From: Candidatus Omnitrophota bacterium
GTDB taxonomy: Bacteria > Omnitrophota > Gorgyraeia > Duberdicusellales > 4484-171
DNA: 6,596 nucleotides
Assembly (NCBI GenBank): GCA_023818995.1
Contig: JAMWDA010000090.1
Coordinates: forward strand, 1-6,596
Direction: 5' to 3'
A program made the position numbers and the translations under genes. Positions 1 through 5,275 of the stretch are shown one piece after another (within the stretch, counting starts at the first letter, position 1; every line of letters starts with the position of its first letter). Under the pieces are notes generated by a model that was not told the origin of the DNA, searched no databases, and saw only the letters and a program-made list of their open reading frames with translations.

Positions 1-101
1 AACACTATTCTATCTTTGAGTAAACGGGAATAGATATCGTAAGCACGTTCAACTCTTCCTGTCTGTTCGATAACCATAGGAATGTAATATTGATTTTTCA
101 T
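1..101 (-). CDS. clpP: ATP-dependent Clp protease proteolytic subunit ClpP, N-terminal fragment (continues beyond the window)
   Basis: Only the first 33 codons are inside the window; the reading frame is open to the left edge. ClpP is the serine peptidase that forms a double seven-membered barrel and degrades proteins fed to it by ClpX or ClpA/C in the cytosol. The visible residues carry the conserved start of mature Clp[11 protein letters not shown] at residues 7-16, then [14 protein letters not shown] at 18-31. Residue 17 is Val where most family members have Gly. Propeptides precede this motif in some ClpPs, but here only six residues do. The ATG is supported by a strong Shine-Dalgarno sequence five bases upstream. 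The gene follows the trigger factor gene, the usual tig-clpP(-clpX) order, but after a 206-bp gap that may hold its own promoter. The catalytic Ser, His and Asp lie outside the window. Confidence 0.93.
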   Translation of the reverse strand, partial: MKNQYYIPMVIEQTGRVERAYDIYSRLLKDRIV

Positions 102-106
102 AAATT

Positions 107-115
107 ACCTCCTCC
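107..115 (-). promoter_or_regulatory. Strong ribosome-binding site of clpP
   Basis: On the minus strand GGAGGAGGT lies five bases before the clpP ATG. It is the best Shine-Dalgarno match in the window, whereas several LPS genes here have none that is recognisable. This suggests clpP is translated efficiently and independently of the upstream genes. Confidence 0.8.
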
Positions 116-175
116 AATATACACTAATAAGTTTATATTTTTAATCCTCAAATAATTAAAATAAACCCAAAAAAT

Positions 176-200
176 CTTAAATACAAAATTTATATTTAAG
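176..200. repeat. Inverted repeat, 8-bp arms, in the tig-clpP gap
   Basis: CTTAAATA at 176-183 is the exact reverse complement of TATTTAAG at 193-200, with a 9-base spacer. The arms are almost pure A/T, so an RNA hairpin would be weak, and there is no GC-rich stem with a U-tract as in an intrinsic terminator. It could be a protein-binding site upstream of clpP or chance in AT-rich DNA. Confidence 0.35.
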
Positions 201-207
201 TCTATTT

Positions 208-252
208 AGATTTTAAAATCTGTGATTTTAAGCTTAGTCTCTATTGATTTTA
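208..252. repeat. Nested palindromes and three GATTTTA copies upstream of clpP
   Basis: AGATTTTAAAATCT at 208-221 is a perfect 14-bp palindrome. Overlapping it, TTAAAATC at 213-220 pairs exactly with GATTTTAA at 224-231 across a 3-base spacer, so two alternative foldings share one arm. The heptamer GATTTTA occurs at 209-215, 224-230 and 246-252. It might be an operator for clpP; the low sequence complexity makes chance a serious alternative. The rest of the 206-bp gap (102-307) shows no ATG on the minus strand and no recognisable gene or terminator. Confidence 0.35.
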
Positions 253-307
253 GATAAAGTACTTATTTTTTTCTCTAATTCTAATTTCCTTTTTATAATT
301 TTATCTG

Positions 308-1204
308 TCAAGTAGCATATTCTGCACAGCTACAAATATACCCAATCATTGCTTCAATAAAGTAATCTTTTTTAACTTCTAAATTCTCTTTTTTAGCAAT
401 AGCTTCTACTATAAAAGTAAATCTAACATCTTTTTCCGCTATTGGTTTTATCTTTTCTCTAATATTGTCTTCGTATTTTTTAATCTCTTCTTCCTTTGCT
501 CCCTGTCTTTTCAAATTAGAAATATAACGATTGAAATAACTCTCCTGAACTTTTTTAAGGTAGAGAGGAGGAATATTAAATTTTACTCTACGAGTAATTT
601 CATCCATAACGAAGCTACGTATTTCTCCTTCCCTTTGGGAAATTTTATCCAAAAAAATCCTTGCTCTTATAAATTCTCTTAGTTCCTCAAGATTGATAAA
701 ACCAAACCACTTAGCGATACTTTCATCAGGATAATCTTTACCTATCATGGTTTTTATATCTTCCTTAAGTTGAGTAATAAATTTTTCTATTTCCAACTCA
801 GTTACACTTACAGGTTTAGTCCTTACTTTTATATTTTTATACTCTTCCTCTTTTATTTCTATATCAGGTTTAACTTCTATATCTACAGAGAAACTAAATT
901 TCTCTTCACTCATATTAACATCGTAAATCCGTGGTTCACCAACGGGATTCAAAGAATGTTCCTCTATTGCTTTTGAATAGTAATTAGAAAGATTATTATT
1001 TATAAATCTTTCTACCATTAAATCTTTGTGTTTCTTCTCTATCAATTCCCAGGGAGCTGTGCCAACTCTAAATCCCGGGATTTTTACAACTTTAGCTAAA
1101 TCTTTACATACCGCCTCTTTATCTTTTAGAAACGTATCATCAATAACTTCAACTTTTAATGTCCTCTTTAACTTATCTACCATCTTTAATTCTGTTTTAA
1201 TCAT
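308..1204 (-). CDS. tig: Trigger factor lacking the PPIase domain
   Basis: Trigger factor is the ribosome-associated chaperone that shelters nascent chains at the exit tunnel in the cytosol. The N-terminal ribosome-binding domain (about residues 1-110) carries the signature GFRVGTAP at 44-51, matching the family's GFRxGxxP ribosome-docking loop. The arm follows at about 112-150 (KPDIEIKEEEYKNIKV). The protein then passes directly into the helical C-terminal chaperone domain (about 158-280; LEELREFIRARI at 172-183, FNIPPLYLKKVQ at 209-220, AEKDVRFTFIVEAIAKKENLEV at 256-277). The FKBP-type prolyl isomerase domain, about 95 residues normally sitting between arm and C-domain, is absent. This explains 298 residues against roughly 430 in the family. 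The frame is intact, so this is a domain loss and not decay. The tail YICSCAEYAT carries an unusual CxC. The ATG overlaps the lptB stop as ATGA and has a good Shine-Dalgarno, so translation is probably coupled to lptB. Confidence 0.9.
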   Translation of the reverse strand: MIKTELKMVDKLKRTLKVEVIDDTFLKDKEAVCKDLAKVVKIPGFRVGTAPWELIEKKHKDLMVERFINNNLSNYYSKAIEEHSLNPVGEPRIYDVNMSEEKFSFSVDIEVKPDIEIKEEEYKNIKVRTKPVSVTELEIEKFITQLKEDIKTMIGKDYPDESIAKWFGFINLEELREFIRARIFLDKISQREGEIRSFVMDEITRRVKFNIPPLYLKKVQESYFNRYISNLKRQGAKEEEIKKYEDNIREKIKPIAEKDVRFTFIVEAIAKKENLEVKKDYFIEAMIGYICSCAEYAT

Positions 1205-1923
1205 ATTCTAAAATCCTCCCCTAAATAAATTTTTCTCGCCTCAGGACTATTTATCAATTCTTCCGAAGTCCCAGAAATTAAAATTTTACCTTGAGCGATT
1301 AAGTATGCTCTATCAGTAATAGAGAGTATCTCTCTAACATTATGGTCGGTAAGAAGTATTCCTATCCCTCTATTTTTTAAATTCTCTATTATCTGTTTAG
1401 CTTCATTAACTACAATAGGGTCTATACCGGAAAAAGGCTCATCCAATAAAAGAAAGGAAGGATTAGTAACTAAAGCTCGTGTTATCTCTAACCTTCTTGC
1501 TTCACCACCGCTTAAAGTATAAGCTTTGTTCTTCCTTAAATGTACGATATTCAACTCTTTAAGAAGCTCCTCTAATTTTAATTCTCTTTCTCTTCTACTA
1601 ATTGGCAGTGTCTCTAATATAGAGAGAATATTTTCTTCTACAGTTAACCTGCGAAATATGGACGGTTCCTGAGAAAGATAACCTATACCATAACGACTAC
1701 GTAAACTTATAGGTAAATTCGTTAAATCCTGATTATCGAAAAGAATCTTACCACTATCAGGGGTAATAACACCTACGATAATATAAAAGCAGGTTGTTTT
1801 ACCTGCTCCATTAGGACCGAGCAACCCTACTACTTCCCCTCTTCTCACAGAAAGACTAACATCTTTTACTACCTTTTTCCCATTATAGGATTTAGAAATA
1901 TTCCTAATTTCCAAAATTTTCAT
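1201..1923 (-). CDS. lptB: LPS export ABC transporter ATP-binding protein LptB
   Basis: LptB is the cytoplasmic ATPase whose dimer powers LptFG to extract LPS from the inner membrane and push it along the LptC-LptA bridge. All ABC motifs are present: Walker A GPNGAGKT at 36-43, Q-loop Gln85 (SQEPSIF), signature LSGGEARR at 137-144, Walker B FLLLDEP at 157-163 with Glu162 as the catalytic base, D-loop SGIDP at 165-169 and H-loop His194. The DHNVRE context at 193-198 and the SQEPSIFR stretch are characteristic of LptB rather than other importer-like ATPases. The 240-residue length is normal for the family. The signature reads EARR where ERRR is common in LptB. It overlaps the upstream lptC/A gene by 20 bases and the downstream tig by 4. 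LptF, LptG and LptD are not encoded in the window. Confidence 0.96.
   Translation of the reverse strand: MKILEIRNISKSYNGKKVVKDVSLSVRRGEVVGLLGPNGAGKTTCFYIIVGVITPDSGKILFDNQDLTNLPISLRSRYGIGYLSQEPSIFRRLTVEENILSILETLPISRRERELKLEELLKELNIVHLRKNKAYTLSGGEARRLEITRALVTNPSFLLLDEPFSGIDPIVVNEAKQIIENLKNRGIGILLTDHNVREILSITDRAYLIAQGKILISGTSEELINSPEARKIYLGEDFRI
1215..1222 (-). promoter_or_regulatory. Ribosome-binding site of tig, inside lptB
   Basis: AGGGGAGG on the minus strand ends ten bases before the tig ATG and lies inside the last codons of lptB. It supports the ATG at 1204-1202 rather than Met8, and lets trigger factor be translated by ribosomes finishing lptB or by fresh initiation. Confidence 0.75.
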
Positions 1924-2722
1924 TTTTATCCTTATTTGTAAAAAAATCTGTTTTACTCTGAGGGAAAATTATCAATCTTGGCCTTCCCTCTAAAACCATC
2001 TTCCCTGTATCCTCGGAATAGGTAGCTTGCTCAGCAAATGTTACATTATCGTCCCTAATTATCTTAACATCGCCTATTGCCACTATCTTTAAAATACGTT
2101 TCTCATCCATATCAAAATAAACGATAGCCTTATCTGATAATAGCTTACCATTAGGGTTTTCTACCACAACTTTATTATTAAAAATTGCCTCTCCCCTATT
2201 ATAATCTATTTCCAAAGGGCCATCACAAGTTATTGTAGTCATTTCTCTATTATCATTCAAAGCTACCTTAACTTCCTCTTGAAAACTTATCTCTTTCAAT
2301 TTGGTGTCTGCCTCTAAACCTTTTGCATTAACTTTTAAAGAATCATCTCTAACAAGTTCTACTTCCTTATCCGTAGAAACACTATTATAATGTTGCTTCC
2401 AGTTTAGAAACTCAGTGTTTAATTTCAAACCTTGGCTATTATTTATCCTTACATTTTTCTCCAAACAAAGTTCCATATTAGTTTTATCCAATTTAGCTCT
2501 ATCAGCCTTTATATCTATAATATCATTACTCTGGAAATACTTTGCCTCCACCCCATTTATCTCTACATAACTATCCCAAACAGTAGCCTCACTGCCTTTA
2601 ACTTCCCAATCTTTCAACCCCTCGTTCTTATAGTTGGAAAGATAAAAATCTTGAATCTTTTGTTGAGGATAACTAATCCCATTTAAAAAAAATAAACTTA
2701 TAAAAAGAAAAACATAAAGCAT
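1904..2722 (-). CDS. LptC-LptA fusion-like LPS export periplasmic protein
   Basis: The N-terminus is a hydrophobic helix (residues 2-18), either signal peptide or inner-membrane anchor; it has no lipobox Cys. Residues 24-152 read as LptC: the FYLSNYKNEGLKDWEVKG opening, an ADRAKLD strand, LEKNVRINNSQGLKLNTEFLNW at 87-108 and VSTDKEVELVRDDSLKVNAKGL at 115-136 follow the family's repeating pattern of beta-strands. Residues 160-256 look like an LptA/OstA segment (CDGPLEIDY, GEAIFNNKVVV, LSDKAIVYFD, IGDVKIIRDD, FAEQATYSEDTGKMVLEG). LptC is normally about 190 residues and LptA a separate protein, so at 272 residues this appears to be LptC with a short LptA jellyroll joined on. It sits directly before lptB, where lptC and lptA usually lie. 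A stop codon two codons upstream of the ATG rules out an earlier start; no Shine-Dalgarno is visible. A long LptC with an extra OstA-like repeat is the alternative reading. Confidence 0.8.
   Translation of the reverse strand: MLYVFLFISLFFLNGISYPQQKIQDFYLSNYKNEGLKDWEVKGSEATVWDSYVEINGVEAKYFQSNDIIDIKADRAKLDKTNMELCLEKNVRINNSQGLKLNTEFLNWKQHYNSVSTDKEVELVRDDSLKVNAKGLEADTKLKEISFQEEVKVALNDNREMTTITCDGPLEIDYNRGEAIFNNKVVVENPNGKLLSDKAIVYFDMDEKRILKIVAIGDVKIIRDDNVTFAEQATYSEDTGKMVLEGRPRLIIFPQSKTDFFTNKDKNENFGN
1929..1933 (-). promoter_or_regulatory. Ribosome-binding site of lptB
   Basis: AAGGA on the minus strand lies five bases before the lptB ATG and inside the 3' end of the lptC/A gene. It fixes the ATG at 1923-1921 as the start and supports tight co-translation with the upstream gene. 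Confidence 0.65.
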
Positions 2723-2736
2723 AATTTAAAGGTATA

Positions 2737-2766
2737 ATAATCTATCATACTTTCCTATAATGTCAA
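2737..2766 (-). promoter_or_regulatory. Possible sigma70-type promoter before lptC/A
   Basis: On the minus strand a perfect -35 hexamer TTGACA (2766-2761) is followed after 18 bases by GATTAT (2742-2737), a 4/6 match to TATAAT. Transcription would start near 2730, only about eight bases before the lptC/A ATG. This would fit the absence of a Shine-Dalgarno there, but AT-rich DNA gives such matches easily. Confidence 0.35.
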
Positions 2767-2778
2767 TTGGTGTTTTGT

Positions 2779-2818
2779 TATCCTAAAAATTTCCTTAAAA
2801 GTTTGTTGTTATAGGATA
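2779..2818. repeat. Inverted repeat at the end of kdsC
   Basis: TATCCTA at 2779-2785 is the exact reverse complement of TAGGATA at 2812-2818, which abuts the kdsC stop codon. The 26-base spacer is long and no U-rich tail follows, so it does not look like an intrinsic terminator. It may be an operator or chance. Confidence 0.3.
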
Positions 2819-3328
2819 CTATAAATTTTCTATAGCTCTATACCATAATTTTTTACTCTTTAGAATTAACTCTCCAATTTCCCTAACAGCTCCTTCCCCT
2901 CCCTTATGCTTAGTGACATATACGGCTATATCCTTTACTTCTTTAGCCGCATTCTTCACGGCTACAGGAACCCCTACTTTTTTCATTATACCTATATCTA
3001 TAAGGTCGTCACCAACAAAACATATCTCATTGCTACCTACAGAATAATCCTTTTCTATCTTAGACAAAATACTTTCCTTCGGTAATATCCCTGCATAAAC
3101 TTCCACTCCCATATCTATAGCTCTCTTTCTTACTACCGAAGAATCCTTAGCAGTAACTAAAATTACCTTTATTCCCATCTTACCTAAAAGATAAATACCT
3201 AAACCATCCTTTACATCAAATACTTTCAACTCTCTTCCCTCGCTATCGTAAATAATTTCACCTTTAGTCAAAACTCCATCAACATCAAGAAGAAGTAATT
3301 TTATCTTTCCGAATATAGAACTTCTCAT
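2819..3328 (-). CDS. kdsC: 3-deoxy-D-manno-octulosonate 8-phosphate phosphatase KdsC
   Basis: KdsC removes the phosphate from Kdo-8-phosphate to give Kdo, the step between KdsA and KdsB. It is a cap-less HAD-family phosphatase of normal size (169 residues) that works as a tetramer in the cytosol. Motif I is LLDVDGVLT at 13-21 with nucleophile Asp15 and acid/base Asp17. Motif II is VTAK at 58-61 with Thr59, where most KdsC proteins read TGR. Lys84 (LPKES) fits motif III. Motif IV is FVGDDLIDIGIM at 104-115, with Asp107, Asp108 and Asp111 placed to bind Mg2+. The C-terminal GGEGAVREIGELIL at 143-156 matches the KdsC-specific tail that reaches the neighbouring active site. It starts 22 bases after kdsD without an obvious Shine-Dalgarno. 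The adjacent kdsD, kdsA and kdsB favour KdsC over other small HAD phosphatases. Confidence 0.95.
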   Translation of the reverse strand: MRSSIFGKIKLLLLDVDGVLTKGEIIYDSEGRELKVFDVKDGLGIYLLGKMGIKVILVTAKDSSVVRKRAIDMGVEVYAGILPKESILSKIEKDYSVGSNEICFVGDDLIDIGIMKKVGVPVAVKNAAKEVKDIAVYVTKHKGGEGAVREIGELILKSKKLWYRAIENL

Positions 3329-3350
3329 ATAATTTTTATTGCTTTTTCTT

Positions 3351-4331
3351 TTACACTATTCCTGCAGAAATTAAATCTTGAACATCCAACATGCCTACTA
3401 CTCGGAAACTTCTATCTACCACGGGAACCTCATCTATCTTCTTATTTTCTAAAATCTTTAGTGCTTCTGAGGCTAAATCATCATCGTACACTACCGTGGG
3501 GGTAGTTGTCATTACCTCCTTTATTTTTCTCTGCAGGATTCCCCGTTCATCACCTAAATGTCTTCTTAAATCTCCGTCGGTAAATATACCTACAAGTTTA
3601 CCATCTCTATCTACTATTGAGACTGCTCCCGCGTGAGCAGAAGTAATCTTTACAAGCACATCTTTTACCAAAGTATTTTCTTCCACAACGGGATTAAATT
3701 TACCCTTTCTCATAATATCCCTTGTCTTCAATAAAAGTCTCCTTCCCAAGGAACCACGGGGATGGAAAAAAGCAAAATCTTTCTCTTTAAATCGCCGCAT
3801 TTTCTGCAAACATACAGCAACAACATCGCACATCGCTAACATAGCTGTAGTAGAAGTGGTAGGAGCTAATCCCAACGGGCACGCTTCTTTTTCTACTCTC
3901 ACATCAATAAAAGCATCTGAATACCTTGCTAAATTAGACTTTCTATTACCTGTAAGGGCAACTATCTTCGCTCCAATTTTTTTAACAAAAGGAATTAGAT
4001 TTTTAACCTCTTCCGTCTCTCCGCTATAAGAAAGGACGAAAACAACATCATCATCTTCTATCCTACCCAAATCCCCATGGACAGCTTCGGCAGCGTGTAA
4101 CCAAAAAGAGGATGAACCTGTAGAAGATAATGTGGCAGAAAATTTCTGCCCAATAATTCCCGCTTTCCCTACGCCGGTGACCACTATCTTACCTTTACAA
4201 GAGTAAAGAATCTTTATAGCATTGAAAAAATTTTTATCTATTCTCTCTTTCAGTTCTATAAGAGCGTTTGCCTCTATATCTAAAACTTCCCCTGCTAACC
4301 TTTTAAGTTCGTCACTATCTATCTTCTTCAT
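3351..4331 (-). CDS. kdsD: D-arabinose 5-phosphate isomerase KdsD (SIS plus two CBS domains)
   Basis: KdsD converts ribulose-5-phosphate to arabinose-5-phosphate, the committed precursor for Kdo. The SIS isomerase domain spans about residues 30-200, with VTGVGKAG at 51-58 (Lys56), STGSSSFWLHAAEAVHGDLG at 70-89, SYSGETEE at 101-108 and EACPLGLAPTTSTTAMLA at 149-166. By family comparison Lys56, Glu105, Glu149 and His190 (FFHPRGSLGRR) are the likely catalytic residues. Two CBS domains follow at about 207-262 (GKLVGIFTDGDLRRHL) and 272-325 (IDEVPVVDRSFRVVGMLDVQDL). The 326-residue length is typical of KdsD/KpsF/GutQ. These paralogues share the activity and are hard to separate by sequence, but the position between kdsA and kdsC supports KdsD. 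It overlaps kdsA by 17 bases and has its own Shine-Dalgarno, so the two are probably translated together. Confidence 0.96.
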   Translation of the reverse strand: MKKIDSDELKRLAGEVLDIEANALIELKERIDKNFFNAIKILYSCKGKIVVTGVGKAGIIGQKFSATLSSTGSSSFWLHAAEAVHGDLGRIEDDDVVFVLSYSGETEEVKNLIPFVKKIGAKIVALTGNRKSNLARYSDAFIDVRVEKEACPLGLAPTTSTTAMLAMCDVVAVCLQKMRRFKEKDFAFFHPRGSLGRRLLLKTRDIMRKGKFNPVVEENTLVKDVLVKITSAHAGAVSIVDRDGKLVGIFTDGDLRRHLGDERGILQRKIKEVMTTTPTVVYDDDLASEALKILENKKIDEVPVVDRSFRVVGMLDVQDLISAGIV

Positions 4332-5124
4332 TTAACACCTCTCTTAATTTTATTACTCTTCTAATCAGTTTCTCTACATTAAAAAGAGGATAAGTTATTG
4401 CCTTATCAGAGAGAGCTAATTGGGGATGAGGATGCACCTCCATAAATAGACCATCTATACCCACAGCTACTCCACCAAGAGCTAAAGGATAAGCGAATTC
4501 GCCTCTCCCTCCTGATACCCCATCTTTAGATGCTGGTTCCTGAAGAGAGTGAGTAACATCAAATATAACAGGGTAACCAAATTCCTTCATAATCAAAAAA
4601 GAACGAAAATCAACTACCAGATTTTGATAACCAAAACTTGTCCCTCTTTCGGTAAGAAAAATATTTCTATTACCTGTAGAAAGTATTTTTTCTATTACAT
4701 ATTTCATCTCGTAGGGAGACATAAACTGTGCTTTTTTTATATTTATGGTTTTTTTACTCTTTGCTGCTTCTATAATTAAATCCGTCTGACGAGAAAGAAA
4801 AGCTGGTATCTGAATTACATCGAGAATATCTTTAACAGCCTTTACTTCTGTTCGGCAATGGACATCACTTAAAATTTTTATATTTAACTTTCTCTTTATC
4901 TCTTCAAGTATCTTTATCCCTTTAACTAAGCCAGGGCCACGATAAGAACTTATAGAGGTTCTGTTTGCTTTATCGTAGCTTGCTTTAAAAATAAAATCTA
5001 TAGGATAAGATGAGGTTATATCTTTAAGTCTCTTAGCTATTTCAAAAGTTAACTTTTTATTCTCAATAACACAAGGACCAGCTATAAATATAAATTTATC
5101 TTTTACCATTCTAGTTTCATTCAT
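4315..5124 (-). CDS. kdsA: 3-deoxy-8-phosphooctulonate synthase KdsA, metal-dependent type
   Basis: KdsA condenses phosphoenolpyruvate with arabinose-5-phosphate to Kdo-8-phosphate in the cytosol. The TIM-barrel signature blocks are all present: IAGPCVIE at 14-21, FKASYDKANRTS at 46-57, LSDVH at 85-89, IPAFLSRQTDLI at 106-117, NIKKAQFMSP at 128-137, LTERGTSFGY at 157-166, FDVTHSLQ at 188-195 and FMEVHPHPQLALSD at 227-240. Cys18, His192, Glu229 and Asp240 occupy the four metal-ligand positions known from metal-dependent enzymes such as that of Aquifex; metal-free enzymes have Asn in place of the Cys. The length of 269 residues is normal. The start is uncertain: Met6 (5109) would give an N-terminus closer to homologues, and neither ATG has a clear Shine-Dalgarno. 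A 151-bp gap separates it from kdsB. Confidence 0.96.
   Translation of the reverse strand: MNETRMVKDKFIFIAGPCVIENKKLTFEIAKRLKDITSSYPIDFIFKASYDKANRTSISSYRGPGLVKGIKILEEIKRKLNIKILSDVHCRTEVKAVKDILDVIQIPAFLSRQTDLIIEAAKSKKTINIKKAQFMSPYEMKYVIEKILSTGNRNIFLTERGTSFGYQNLVVDFRSFLIMKEFGYPVIFDVTHSLQEPASKDGVSGGRGEFAYPLALGGVAVGIDGLFMEVHPHPQLALSDKAITYPLFNVEKLIRRVIKLREVLNEEDR
4336..4342 (-). promoter_or_regulatory. Ribosome-binding site of kdsD
   Basis: AGAGGTG on the minus strand ends four bases before the kdsD ATG and lies within the last codons of kdsA. It supports the ATG at 4331-4329 and the coupled arrangement of the two genes. Confidence 0.6.
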
Positions 5125-5127
5125 TAA

Positions 5128-5133
5128 ATTATA
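5128..5133 (-). promoter_or_regulatory. Possible -10 box before kdsA
   Basis: A perfect TATAAT on the minus strand lies three bases before the first kdsA ATG. GACACA (5157-5152), 18 bases upstream, is only a 3/6 match to a -35 box. If used, transcription would start near 5121, inside the first codons, and translation would have to begin at Met6 (5109). One perfect hexamer is weak evidence in AT-rich DNA. Confidence 0.25.
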
Positions 5134-5138
5134 AAATT

Positions 5139-5267
5139 CTAAGTATTAAAATGTGTCTCTATCAGCTCATAGAGGTCTATATAAGTTTCGTGTTTAGGAT
5201 TTAGAGTTTATATTTTGCATTGAAGATGATTATCTATAGGTATGCAACTAAATTAATTATGTGTCTC
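5139..5267 (-). repeat. Diverged direct repeat in the kdsB-kdsA gap
   Basis: On the minus strand GAGACACAT occurs at 5267-5259 and again at 5159-5151, 108 bases apart. The similarity continues into AT-rich sequence: both copies run on through a TTAAT core and end in TTAG (5267-5248 and 5159-5139). The two copies nearly bracket the 151-bp gap. This could be a regulator site pair, the remains of a duplication, or chance. No tRNA, small gene or remnant of a gene is visible between them. Confidence 0.4.
5157..5174 (-). other. Small hairpin in the kdsB-kdsA gap
   Basis: CTCTAT (5174-5169 on the minus strand) pairs perfectly with ATAGAG (5162-5157) across a 6-base loop, and the 3' arm overlaps the GAGACACAT repeat. 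The stem is only six pairs and is followed by ACACATTTTAAT rather than a clean U-run, so it is at best a weak terminator or an mRNA structure ahead of kdsA. Confidence 0.35.
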
Positions 5268-5275
5268 CTCTTTGA

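Noticed and set aside
208..231. Intrinsic terminator after tig
   Set aside because: The stems are nearly all A/T and are not followed by a U-run on the minus strand, so termination there is unlikely.
770..976. Plus-strand open frame opposite tig (68 codons)
   Set aside because: It lies wholly antisense to the well-supported trigger factor gene, is rich in Phe/Tyr as expected from the reverse of Lys/Glu-rich codons, and matches no family I recognise.
1026..1211. Plus-strand open frame opposite the tig 5' end
   Set aside because: Antisense shadow of the conserved ribosome-binding domain; no ribosome-binding site or recognisable domain.
2432..2686. Plus-strand open frame opposite lptC/A (84 codons)
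   Set aside because: Antisense shadow with low-complexity hydrophobic content; the minus-strand frame explains the region.
2697..2747. Minus-strand 16-codon mini-ORF overlapping the lptC/A start in another frame, with AGGA four bases before its ATG
   Set aside because: Could be a leader peptide, but it is very short, the spacing is tight, and the possible promoter would start transcripts after its ATG. No conservation can be judged here.
3391..3636. Plus-strand open frame opposite the kdsD CBS domains
   Set aside because: The minus strand encodes conserved CBS motifs; the Ser/Thr-rich translation is what a complement of such codons gives.
4549..4779. Plus-strand open frame opposite kdsA
   Set aside because: Antisense to invariant KdsA motifs with no independent support.
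5125..5275. A tRNA, small RNA gene or pyrG remnant in the kdsB-kdsA gap
   Set aside because: No cloverleaf with paired arms or T-loop is visible. Minus-strand ATG frames end within nine codons, and nothing resembles CTP synthase motifs.
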